Assembly: GCA_937887565.1 (NCBI GenBank)
Contig: CALABS010000044.1
Coordinates: 62,001-126,000 of the forward strand
Direction: 5' to 3'
DNA: 64,000 nucleotides
Origin: an uncultured Rhodospirillaceae bacterium
GTDB taxonomy: Bacteria; Pseudomonadota; Alphaproteobacteria; Rhodospirillales; Magnetospirillaceae
The translations under genes were made by a program, and so were the position numbers. This document shows positions 42,445 through 50,254 of the stretch, in pieces (within the stretch, counting starts at the first letter, position 1; each line of letters begins with the position of its first letter). Under the pieces are notes generated by a model. It had not been told where the DNA came from, ran no database searches, and was given only the letters and a program-made list of their open reading frames with translations.

Positions 42445-44444
42445 GACCCCGGCGCCTCCATCAGCGGCGGATAGCCCTTGGCGGCGTTGCCGGCCGGGGG
42501 CGGGGCGACCTGGGTCTTGCCGCCCTTGTCCACCAGCCAGTCGCGCCAGGCCAGCCACCACGAGCCCTCGACCTTGGGGGTGATGGCGGCCCAGGTGTCG
42601 GGGTCCACATAGGCGTCGAGATCGTGGCGGTGGGCGATCTGGTAGCCGCGGTGCTTGTGGCCCGGCTCGCTGACGATGCCGGCGTTGTGGCCGCCGCTGG
42701 CCAGGATGAAGGTGACGTCGGTGTCGGTGAGAATGCCGACCTTGTAGACCGATTTCCACGGCGCCACGTGGTCCTTGGTGGTTCCCACCGCGCAGATCGG
42801 CACCCGGATGTCGGTCAGCGCGATGGGACGGCCGTCGACCAGATAGCGCCCCTTGGCCAGCTGGTTCTCCAGGAACAGCCGCTGCAGGTAGTGCTTGTGC
42901 ATGCGATAGGGCATGCGGGTGGCATCCGAGTTCCAGGCCATCAAGTCGTTGCGTCGCTCTGTTTCGCCCAGCATGTACTGGCGGATGATGTGTGACCAGA
43001 TCAGGTCGTTGGACCGCAGCATCTGGAAGGCGCCGGCCATCTGCTTGGTGTCCAGGAAACCCTGGTCCCACATCATGTCCTCGAGGTAGGTCACCTGGCT
43101 TTCGTCGATGAACAGCAGGATTTCGCCGGCGTCCTCGAAGTCCACCTGCGCCGCCAGCAAGGTCAGCGAGGCCAGGCGGTCGTCGCCGTCGCGGGCCATG
43201 GTGGCCGCCGCGATCGACAGCAGCGTGCCGCCAAGGCAATAGCCGGTGGTGTGGACCTTGCAGCCGGGCTGGATGGCGGAAATGGCGTCCAGCGCCGCCA
43301 TCACGCCGAGGCGGCGATAGTCGCCCATGCCCTGGTCGCGGTCCTCGGCGCCCGGATTCTTCCACGAGATGACGTAGACGGTGTGGCCCTGGTCCACCAG
43401 CCAGCGGACCATGGAGTTATGCGGCGACAGGTCGAGGATGTAGTATTTCATGATCCAGGCCGGGACAATCAGCACCGGCTCGGCCTCCACCGTGGGGGTG
43501 GTGGGGGCGTATTGGATCAGCTCCATCAGGCGGTTGCGCGCCACCACCTTGCCCGGCGTGCAGGCGACGTCGCGCCCGACCACGAAATCGGCGGGCGTCG
43601 AACGCTGGTTGGCGACCTGGGCGACCATGTCATCCATCAGGTTGTTCAGGCCGCGCACCAGGTTCTGGCCGCCCTGTTCGATGGTCGCCTTGAGGACATC
43701 GGGATTGGTGAGCGGGAAGTTTGACGGCGCCAGCATGTCCAGCAACTGGCGGGCGGCGAACTCGACCACCGCCTCGTGATGGCGCGATACGCCGCGCACG
43801 CCGGTGGTGGCGTAGTGCCACCACTGCTCCATGAACAGGAAGGACTGGTGCAGGACGTTGAAGGGGAACCGCTGCCATTCCGGGCTGGCGAAGCGCGAAT
43901 CCTGGGCCAGCGGCTCGATATAGGGCTCCAGCGCCGTGCCGCCGACGAAGGATGCCAGCGCGTAGCGGGCCAGTGGAATGCTCTTGGCGGCGGCGTTCTG
44001 GGCCAGCTCGGTCAGCTTGCCCGGCGAGTTGGCCAGATGCACCAGCCAGTCGAGATAGGCCAGCATCAGCGAGGCCGGCGACAGGCCGTTGGTCAGCCGA
44101 CCCTGGATGGCATGGACCAGCCGGTCGGTGCTGACGGTGAGGATCGGAAAGGGCGGTTGCGCCTCCGCCTGGGGCCGGGCGATCGGCCGCCAGGGGGCCG
44201 TCGGGGCGGCGACGGGTGGGGCGGCGACGGGTGGGGCGGTGGGCGCCGCGGACGGCTCCGGCGCGGCTGGCGGGGACGGTTCGGCCGGAATGGCCGGGCC
44301 GGTGGCCTTGGCCGGCGCCTTGGCGGCCACGGGCCGGGGCTTGGCGCCCGAGTTTGCCTTGGCGGTGGATTTCGTCTTGGTGCCGGGCTTGGCGGTGGCG
44401 CCGGGCTTGGTCCGCGACGGACGAATCTCGTTCATGCTGCTCAT
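42426..44444 (-). CDS. phaC: Class I poly(R)-hydroxyalkanoate synthase
   Basis: 672 residues from the ATG at 44444, which has GAGGGGG upstream. The lipase-like box GYCLGG carries the catalytic cysteine; the catalytic Asp and His lie in KDHVAPW and SGGHNAGIVSEPG, with the C-terminal WWLAWRDWL. The first 95 residues are an unusual Lys/Ala/Pro-rich, low-complexity basic extension (KPGATAKPGTKTKSTAKANS and so on), which may bind DNA, granules or polyphosphate. It polymerises 3-hydroxybutyryl-CoA into storage granules. No phaA/phaB/phasin nearby. Confidence 0.94.
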   Translation of the reverse strand: MSSMNEIRPSRTKPGATAKPGTKTKSTAKANSGAKPRPVAAKAPAKATGPAIPAEPSPPAAPEPSAAPTAPPVAAPPVAAPTAPWRPIARPQAEAQPPFPILTVSTDRLVHAIQGRLTNGLSPASLMLAYLDWLVHLANSPGKLTELAQNAAAKSIPLARYALASFVGGTALEPYIEPLAQDSRFASPEWQRFPFNVLHQSFLFMEQWWHYATTGVRGVSRHHEAVVEFAARQLLDMLAPSNFPLTNPDVLKATIEQGGQNLVRGLNNLMDDMVAQVANQRSTPADFVVGRDVACTPGKVVARNRLMELIQYAPTTPTVEAEPVLIVPAWIMKYYILDLSPHNSMVRWLVDQGHTVYVISWKNPGAEDRDQGMGDYRRLGVMAALDAISAIQPGCKVHTTGYCLGGTLLSIAAATMARDGDDRLASLTLLAAQVDFEDAGEILLFIDESQVTYLEDMMWDQGFLDTKQMAGAFQMLRSNDLIWSHIIRQYMLGETERRNDLMAWNSDATRMPYRMHKHYLQRLFLENQLAKGRYLVDGRPIALTDIRVPICAVGTTKDHVAPWKSVYKVGILTDTDVTFILASGGHNAGIVSEPGHKHRGYQIAHRHDLDAYVDPDTWAAITPKVEGSWWLAWRDWLVDKGGKTQVAPPPAGNAAKGYPPLMEAPGSYVLMP

Positions 44445-44722
44445 CCCCCTCGAATTCCCTGGGTGGCCCCCCAACTATAGGGCAGGGACGCGGGGGAATG
44501 GGATGACTTTTTTGCAACTGCGAAATGGGGTGGGGCGGCGCCGGACGGCCGAGTCGCGACTATTTCATTTTGTCTATTGTGCGCATGATGAATACGATCG
44601 AGTCATATGAATATACAGTCGCGAATGTGTGACTTGAGTTTCCGGTGCGCTGTCGTTTTCTCTTGGCTTTCTTGTCGTTCATCCCTATGATTATGATCGG
44701 GTCAGACTAGGTATCGTGCATC

Positions 44723-45136
44723 ATGGCACTCGCGGCACAAAGAGTTTCGGCGCATGCGGCGCCCGGAATGGCGGCGGCGGCAACAGCCCGCCCCGTTTCC
44801 GGCGGCCGCAACGTCGCCTCCGTGCGCGAGGCCATCGAGGAATCCGGCTTTTCCGCCCAGATCGGCGTCAACGACAACGCCTTCCTGCGCTACGAGGACG
44901 AGCTGGAGTTCGACACCAGGGGGGACGGGCGTCAGCCGCAACAGGGCTATACCCCGCTGCTGTACCGCACCCAGATGGGGTTCCAGGTCGAGGCGGCCGA
45001 GGAACAGTCCGAAGGCGGCGGCGGCAAGCTGTTCCTGGCCGAGTTGATGCACGGCGTCGGCGCCTACGAGCAGACCATGCGGGTGACCACCCCCGGCATG
45101 GTCAAGGCCGGCAGCGTCCTCAATTACCTGTATTAG
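44723..45136 (+). CDS. Hypothetical protein, 137 residues
   Basis: An Ala-rich N-terminus (ALAAQRVSAHAAPGMAAAATARPVSGG) leads to a folded part (VASVREAIEESGFSAQIGVNDNAFLRYEDELEFDTRGDGRQPQQGYTPLLYRTQMGFQVEAAEE) and a hydrophobic-aromatic end (YEQTMRVTTPGMVKAGSVLNYLY). No family is recognised. The composition and codon use look like a real gene. It lies between phaC and the exporter genes, with an upstream 278-bp AT-richer intergenic stretch in which I see no gene. Confidence 0.6.
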   Translation: MALAAQRVSAHAAPGMAAAATARPVSGGRNVASVREAIEESGFSAQIGVNDNAFLRYEDELEFDTRGDGRQPQQGYTPLLYRTQMGFQVEAAEEQSEGGGGKLFLAELMHGVGAYEQTMRVTTPGMVKAGSVLNYLY

Positions 45137-45215
45137 CTCCGCCCTCGACCGCCGGCGGCCAGTCTAGGCGCCGTCGGTCGCGCATCCGGACCCAAGCCCG
45201 CCAATCATTCGAAAG

Positions 45216-45914
45216 TCATAATCCGTCGACGATTGTTCCGTCGACGATATGCACCCGCCGGTCGGCCAGGGCGGCCAGTTCCTGGTCGTGGGTGACCACG
45301 ACGATGCTGCGGCCCTGGTCGTGGGCCAGGCGGGCGAACTGCTCGAACACCATGTGGGCGCTGCGGGTGTCCAGGTTGCCGGTCGGCTCGTCGGCGAGGA
45401 TCAGCGGCGGGTCGTTGGCCAGGGCGCGGGCGATGGCGACCCGCTGCCGTTGCCCACCCGAAAGCTGGTCGGGGTATTTGTGGGCGTGGTCGGCGAGGTC
45501 CAGGCCGTCGAGGAGGGCGCGGGCGCGATCCGCGACCTCGGACTCCGGCCATTGCCGCAGCCGGCGCATGGGAATCTCGACATTGGCCAGCGCGGTGAAC
45601 TCGGGCAGCAGGAAGTGGAACTGGAAGACGAACCCGATCCGGCCCAGCCGCATGTCCGCCAGCGCGTCGGCGGGCAGCCCGGCGGTTTCCATTCCCTGCA
45701 GCAGCACCTTGCCCGCGCTGGGCACGTCCAGCAGCCCCAGCAGATAGAGCAGCGACGACTTGCCCGAGCCCGACGGGCCGGTGACGGCGACGAACTCACC
45801 GGGCATCACCGCGAGGTCGATGTCGCGAACCAGGGTGACCGGCAGCGGGCCGGAAAGGACCCGCGTCACCGCTTGGGCGGTGACGGTGGGGGTGATGGAG
45901 GGGGCGGCGCTCAC
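45216..45914 (-). CDS. ABC transporter ATP-binding protein (LolD/DevA/MacB type)
   Basis: 232 residues. Walker A GPSGSGKSSLLYLLGLLD, Q-loop GFVFQFHFLLPEFTALANVEIPM, signature LSGGQRQRVAIARAL, Walker B LILADEPTGNLD and H-loop VVTHDQEL. The Leu-rich D-loop and LGLLD variant are typical of LolD/MacB/DevA proteins that act with MacB-fold permeases. GTG start overlapping the permease stop. Operon adaptor-permease-ATPase on the minus strand. The substrate may be a lipid, lipoprotein or peptide. Confidence 0.9.
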   Translation of the reverse strand: MSAAPSITPTVTAQAVTRVLSGPLPVTLVRDIDLAVMPGEFVAVTGPSGSGKSSLLYLLGLLDVPSAGKVLLQGMETAGLPADALADMRLGRIGFVFQFHFLLPEFTALANVEIPMRRLRQWPESEVADRARALLDGLDLADHAHKYPDQLSGGQRQRVAIARALANDPPLILADEPTGNLDTRSAHMVFEQFARLAHDQGRSIVVVTHDQELAALADRRVHIVDGTIVDGL

Positions 45915-47161
45915 GCGGCCCCCCGCACGATGTCGACGGGATTGAGCCGGCTGGCGCGGCGCGCCGGCAGCCAGGCGGCCAGGGTCGAGGCGGTCAGCGC
46001 CATGGCGCCGCTGATGGCGTAGTGGCGCGGCGTCTTGTAGAGGATGAACCCCTGCGAGCGGATGAATCCCTCCATGGTGAATTTGATGCTGCCCATGAAC
46101 TCCACCAGGGCGAAGCCCAGCGTCCAGCCGATCAGCATCCCCACGAAGCCGACCATCAGGCCCTGGTAGATGAAGATGCGGCGGATGTCGCCCTCGCGGA
46201 AGCCCATGGACTTCAGGATGCCGATGTCGCGGGTCTTCTCGAACACCACGGTGGAGATGACGTTGAAGATGCCGAAGCAGGCGACGATCAGGATGGCGCC
46301 GACGGTGGAGTACATGATGGCGTTCTGGATGACGAAGATGCCGAGCACGTTCTTGGACTGCTCCTGCCAGCTCTCGGCGCGGTAGCCGAACCGGGCCTCC
46401 AGCGCCTTGGCCAGCGGCGCTGCCTGCTCGACGTCGTCGAGGCGGATGCGGACGCGGTTGATGATGTTGGGGCGGTCCTGGAGGACCTGGGCCTTCTTCA
46501 GCAGGGCGTAGGTGTCGAAATTGTCCATCTGGGTGACGCCGCTGGCGAAGATGCCGACCACCGTCATCTTCATCACCACGCCCTCGGGGCTGACCACCGA
46601 GACCAGGTCGTCCATGCCGATGCCGGCCTTCTGGGCGATGCCTTCGCCGATGATGATTCCGTTGGCGGCGGTGTAAAGGTCGTCCAGCGATCCCTCGACC
46701 AGGTCTTCCTCCAGCTTGGTCACCCGGCGCTCCTTCTCGGGCACGATGCCGGTGACGTTGGCCGACACGTCCTTCGAGCCGAAGCGCAGCAGGATCTGTC
46801 CCGACAGGGTGGGGGCGACGCGGACGCCGGGCATCTCCTCCAGGCTGTCGATGATCGCCCGCGCGCCCCGGATGCCGCGCACCTCGTCCTTGGGCTTGAT
46901 GCCGCGCAGCGCGACGGTGGCGTCCGCGTGCACGGTCTCGACCGGTTGCGGCGGCGGGGTGCGGAATTCGTCCTTGATGGTGATGTGGGGCGAGACGTTG
47001 ATGACGCGGTTGACGAAGTCGCGCTGGAATCCCTGCATCATCGAGGCGATGCCGATGAAGAACGCCACGCCCAGCGCCACGCCCAGGAGCGAGGTCAGGG
47101 TCTGGCGCTTGCGGTGCACCAGATGCTGGACGGCGATGTGAAGGCCGAGCGGCAGTGCCAT
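45911..47161 (-). CDS. ABC transporter permease, MacB-fold (LolC/DevC-like)
   Basis: 416 residues. An N-terminal helix (QTLTSLLGVALGVAFFIGIASMM), a large periplasmic domain, and three C-terminal helices with the FtsX core (YSTVGAILIVACFGIFNVISTVVFEKTRDIGILKSMG, FIYQGLMVGFVGMLIGWTLGFALVEF). Such permeases power transport across the envelope with a periplasmic adaptor instead of translocating through the membrane. The next gene upstream is exactly such an adaptor. ATG start. Confidence 0.88.
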   Translation of the reverse strand: MALPLGLHIAVQHLVHRKRQTLTSLLGVALGVAFFIGIASMMQGFQRDFVNRVINVSPHITIKDEFRTPPPQPVETVHADATVALRGIKPKDEVRGIRGARAIIDSLEEMPGVRVAPTLSGQILLRFGSKDVSANVTGIVPEKERRVTKLEEDLVEGSLDDLYTAANGIIIGEGIAQKAGIGMDDLVSVVSPEGVVMKMTVVGIFASGVTQMDNFDTYALLKKAQVLQDRPNIINRVRIRLDDVEQAAPLAKALEARFGYRAESWQEQSKNVLGIFVIQNAIMYSTVGAILIVACFGIFNVISTVVFEKTRDIGILKSMGFREGDIRRIFIYQGLMVGFVGMLIGWTLGFALVEFMGSIKFTMEGFIRSQGFILYKTPRHYAISGAMALTASTLAAWLPARRASRLNPVDIVRGAA

Positions 47162-47171
47162 GGCCGCGGCC

Positions 47172-48182
47172 TCAGCCGGCCGGCCGGATGCGGTCGCCGT
47201 CGCCGAGCCCGGCCGGCGGGCTGGCGACGACCATCTCGCCGGTGGACAGCCCCTCGACGATCTCGATCCGGTCGCGGCCGCGGATTCCGATCCTGACCGG
47301 CCGCAGCCGGGCCATGCCGTCCTCCATCACGAACAGGCGGCCGTCGGTGACGGCGGTGGCCGGGACCAGCAGGGCGCTGTCCTTCTCGGCGGTGATGACG
47401 TTGACCTCGGTGGTCATGCCGATCATCAGCGGAGTGTCGTCGGGCAGCCGCACCCGCACCCGGAAGGTCTTGTTGACCGGATCGCCCTTGGGGGTGACGC
47501 GGTCGACGGCGGCGGCGAGGACGCGGTCGGGGAAGGCGTCGGCCTTGATCAGGACCTGCTGCCCGGGGCGGACCAAGGCGATGTCCTCCTCGTCCACGTC
47601 GGCGGTGATGCGCAGGGGGCGGGGCTCGCCGACCCAGAACAGGGCGTCGTTGGTGTCCACCACCTCGCCGACCTCGCCGTCACGCCGCAGCACCACGCCA
47701 TCGATGGGCGAGGTCACCATCAGGTCGAGGCGGCGCTGGCGGGCGGCCTTGATGGCGGCGACGGCCGCATTGTATTCGGATGCCGCCTTGTCCTCGGCCT
47801 CGCGGCTGCGGATGCCGCGGGCGGCCAGGACGCGGGACCGCTCCACCTCCTCGCGCCAGTAGGCGGCCCGCGCTTCCAACTCGGCCACCCTGGCGACCGC
47901 CTCGCGGTCGTCGAGCCGGGCCAGCGGCTGGCCGGCCCGCACCGCCTCGCCCTCCCGGGCCAGGATCTCGGCAATCCGGCCGGTGGTCACCGGGCCGATG
48001 CGCGCCCAGGTCTCGGGCTCGACGGTGCCGGTGGCGTAGACGGCCTCGACCGCCTTGCCGAGGCCGGCCGGCGCGACGGCCACCGCCGTCCCCCCATTGC
48101 GGATATAGAGAACGACGAAGATGCCCAGCGCCGCCAGCAGGATCAGCAGGAGCGGCAGGCGTCGGGTGCGGCGGCGAAACAT
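47172..48182 (-). CDS. HlyD/DevB-type periplasmic adaptor of the exporter
   Basis: 336 residues. A single N-terminal anchor (RRLPLLLILLAALGIFVVLYIR) is followed by the lipoyl halves (GRIAEILAREGEAVRAGQPLARLDDREA and LMVTSPIDGVVLRRDGEVGEVVDTNDA), a short helical hairpin and a C-terminal barrel. It connects the inner membrane ABC permease to an outer membrane channel. It heads the three-gene operon. A perfect 10-bp inverted repeat lies 9-55 bp upstream. Confidence 0.88.
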   Translation of the reverse strand: MFRRRTRRLPLLLILLAALGIFVVLYIRNGGTAVAVAPAGLGKAVEAVYATGTVEPETWARIGPVTTGRIAEILAREGEAVRAGQPLARLDDREAVARVAELEARAAYWREEVERSRVLAARGIRSREAEDKAASEYNAAVAAIKAARQRRLDLMVTSPIDGVVLRRDGEVGEVVDTNDALFWVGEPRPLRITADVDEEDIALVRPGQQVLIKADAFPDRVLAAAVDRVTPKGDPVNKTFRVRVRLPDDTPLMIGMTTEVNVITAEKDSALLVPATAVTDGRLFVMEDGMARLRPVRIGIRGRDRIEIVEGLSTGEMVVASPPAGLGDGDRIRPAG

Positions 48183-48190
48183 GGAGCGAT

Positions 48191-48237
48191 GGGTCCCGGT
48201 AGTTCAGATGTCCCTCATGTATCGGTAACCGGGACCC
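48191..48237. promoter_or_regulatory. 10-bp inverted repeat before the DevB-like gene
   Basis: GGGTCCCGGT (48191-48200) and ACCGGGACCC (48228-48237) are perfect complements separated by 27 bp. It could be an operator pair or fold in the mRNA leader. Confidence 0.5.
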
Positions 48238-48291
48238 GTCGTGCAAGGGAGGGCCGCGCATGGCACCCCGGCGCGGGGGCGGATGGACAGG

Positions 48292-48882
48292 CTACTGCCA
48301 CTCGTGTTCGACATAGGCCGGCGGGATGCCGGCGATGTCATCGGCCAGGGCGGGCGCCGGCTGGGGAATGCCGGTGACGTTCTCGAAGCCGCGCGGGAAA
48401 TCCTGGGCGGTCTGCGGCGAGTCCATCGTCTCGTCGCGCAGCAGCGGGTAATCGAAATCGGTCAGGCTGGCCCCGCTGGTCGCGGTCGGCGCCGGCTGGG
48501 CCTGTTCGGGCTGGTCGGCGGGAGCCATGGCCATCTGGTCGCCCGGCTCCGGCTGGACCTGGGCGGTCGCCATTCCCGTGGGGTCGACGTCGATGCCAAG
48601 GGCGGCGATGGTGGCGAGGTCGACGTTGCCGGTGGGCCGCAACCCGTAATCGGACTGGAACAGCAGCACGCTGTTGCGCAGGTCGGCGTCGAACCGACCG
48701 TCCGGCGAGACCGCATAGCCCAGGTCGGCAAGCCGTTGCTCAACGGCCATCACCACGTCCTCGACCGGCGCCAGGGCGACCTGACCGCCGGGGTCGGGAA
48801 AGGCGTCGCGCTGCTGGGCCGCGGCCGGCGCCACGGCCAGCATTCCTGCGGCGGCGATCATCGGGAGAAGCGTCCGTTTCAT
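48292..48882 (-). CDS. Secreted peptidoglycan-binding-domain protein (paralogue 1)
   Basis: 196 residues. A signal peptide (KRTLLPMIAAAGMLAVAPAAAQ) is followed by a PG_binding_1 domain (VEQRLADLGYAVSPDGRFDADLRNSVLLFQSDYGLRPTGNVDLATIAALGI). The C-terminal half is Gln/Pro-rich and disordered (PEPGDQMAMAPADQPEQAQPAPTATSGAS). The domain usually anchors proteins to the wall. It is one of three neighbouring paralogues. Its start codon and ribosome site are tandemly duplicated (20 bp), giving a six-codon leader ORF that ends over its ATG. Confidence 0.8.
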   Translation of the reverse strand: MKRTLLPMIAAAGMLAVAPAAAQQRDAFPDPGGQVALAPVEDVVMAVEQRLADLGYAVSPDGRFDADLRNSVLLFQSDYGLRPTGNVDLATIAALGIDVDPTGMATAQVQPEPGDQMAMAPADQPEQAQPAPTATSGASLTDFDYPLLRDETMDSPQTAQDFPRGFENVTGIPQPAPALADDIAGIPPAYVEHEWQ

Positions 48883-48917
48883 CAATTGACCTCCGTTTTC
48901 ATCAATTGACCTCCGTT
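48878..48917 (-). repeat. 20-bp perfect tandem duplication of a start codon and ribosome-binding site
   Basis: Bases 48878-48897 and 48898-48917 are identical. On the minus strand each copy carries GGAGG then an ATG. The upstream ATG (48902-48900) opens a six-codon ORF (MKTEVN) whose TGA overlaps the real ATG, so translation could be coupled. Confidence 0.85.
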
Positions 48918-48963
48918 GGCTGGCAAGGCGGCCGGAGCCCCGTCGGGGGCCCCGGCGCCGGGT

Positions 48964-49446
48964 TCACTGGCTGGTGCCGCCGCCCTGCTGTCCTTCCATG
49001 TCCTGCTCGGGGAAGTCCTGCTGCCGCATCTGCTGTTGCTGCTGGCGCTGGTCCTGCGGCGTCTGGGCCTGCTGGGTGTCGCCTTCCATGACGCCCAGGG
49101 CGGCCAGGGTGTCCATGTCGACGCGGCCCGTCGCCTGCATGCCCTGCTCCTGCTGGAACTGGCGCAGGGCCTGGCGGGTGTTGGGGCCGAAGATGCCGTC
49201 GGTCTGGACGTCGTAGCCCTGGCTGCTGAGCTGCTGCTGGATCTGCCGCACCATGCTCTCGTCCAGGGCCTGGCCGGGGGCCTGGTTCATGCTTTGCTGC
49301 TGGCTGCCCGGCATGCCCTGTTGCGTCATGCCCTGCTGCGATCCGTAGGGGTGGTCCATGCTGCCGCTGCGTTGCGCGCCGCCGGCAGCCAGGGCGGGCG
49401 TGGCGGCCATGGCGCACAGGACGGCCAGGCTGAGAACGGTCTTCAT
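48964..49446 (-). CDS. Secreted peptidoglycan-binding-domain protein (paralogue 2)
   Basis: 160 residues from the ATG at 49446. Signal peptide KTVLSLAVLCAMAATPALA, then a Gln/Met/Ser-rich linker (GSQQGMTQQGMPGSQQQSMNQAPGQ). The PG_binding_1 domain is VRQIQQQLSSQGYDVQTDGIFGPNTRQALRQFQQEQGMQATGRVDMDTLAALGV. A very Gln-rich disordered tail ends GGGTSQ. It is a paralogue of the flanking two genes and probably arose by local duplication. No enzyme domain. Confidence 0.8.
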   Translation of the reverse strand: MKTVLSLAVLCAMAATPALAAGGAQRSGSMDHPYGSQQGMTQQGMPGSQQQSMNQAPGQALDESMVRQIQQQLSSQGYDVQTDGIFGPNTRQALRQFQQEQGMQATGRVDMDTLAALGVMEGDTQQAQTPQDQRQQQQQMRQQDFPEQDMEGQQGGGTSQ

Positions 49447-49582
49447 GCAATCCTCCTCATCTGATGAACCGGCAAGGCGACCGGCGGCCGCCCTTGTTCC
49501 CACCGCCGTCAATGCGCCAGGACGGCTTTGGTTCCAGGGCAAAAATTGGGCGGGCGCCGGCCCGCCCCGCTTCGCCTCCAGG

Positions 49583-50173
49583 TCACTGCCGGGGCGGCAC
49601 GGTCAGTTCCTCGGCCGGCACGCCGGGGGCCGGAACACCGGTTCCCGGCCGTTCGGGAACGGCCTCGCCCTCGACGTTGGGAGAGCTCATGCCCTCTTCG
49701 CGCAGTTGCTCGACCTCGACGGCGTCCTCCTGGGAGCCGGGCTGGCGTGCCTGCTGCTGGTCCGCCCCGGACTGCGGCTGTGTCTGCTGCTGTGACTGCT
49801 CCTCGGGGGCGGCGGCCTGCTGGGTGGCCATGGAGCCGACATCCATGGCCGCCAGGGTCTGGGCGTTCAACTGGCCGGTGGGCTCCAGGCCCTGCTGCCG
49901 CTGCCAGGCGGCCAGGGCGGCCTGGGTGCGGTCGCCGTAGACGCCGTCGATGGGGCCCGCATACAGGCCCTGGCTCTGGAGCTGCTGCTGGATTTGGGCC
50001 ATGAACTGGGGCTGGACCGCCTGTTCGGGGATCTCGACCCCCATGATGACGGCCTCGGGGCGGCCGGCGGCCTGGCCCTGCTGCTCGCCGGCGGGTCCGG
50101 ACGGATATTGTTGGGCGAGGGCGGGGCCGGCGGCCAGCGCGCCCAGGACGGCCAGGGCGTGAATCGGCTTCAT
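49583..50173 (-). CDS. Secreted peptidoglycan-binding-domain protein (paralogue 3)
   Basis: 196 residues. Signal peptide KPIHALAVLGALAAGPALAQ, then PG_binding_1 (FMAQIQQQLQSQGLYAGPIDGVYGDRTQAALAAWQRQQGLEPTGQLNAQTLAAMDV). The C-terminal tail is Gln/Glu/Pro-rich. It is the longest linker-containing member of the trio, with the wall-binding module in the middle. ATG with GGAGGAG upstream. Role unknown; envelope scaffolding or sensing is plausible. Confidence 0.8.
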   Translation of the reverse strand: MKPIHALAVLGALAAGPALAQQYPSGPAGEQQGQAAGRPEAVIMGVEIPEQAVQPQFMAQIQQQLQSQGLYAGPIDGVYGDRTQAALAAWQRQQGLEPTGQLNAQTLAAMDVGSMATQQAAAPEEQSQQQTQPQSGADQQQARQPGSQEDAVEVEQLREEGMSSPNVEGEAVPERPGTGVPAPGVPAEELTVPPRQ

Positions 50174-50254
50174 GGGAAAACTCCTCCGTGGTCATGCTCG
50201 CTTTCGGGTAAATGCGCGCACGACGCGGGAGTTCCCCGCCACAAGGAGGATGCC

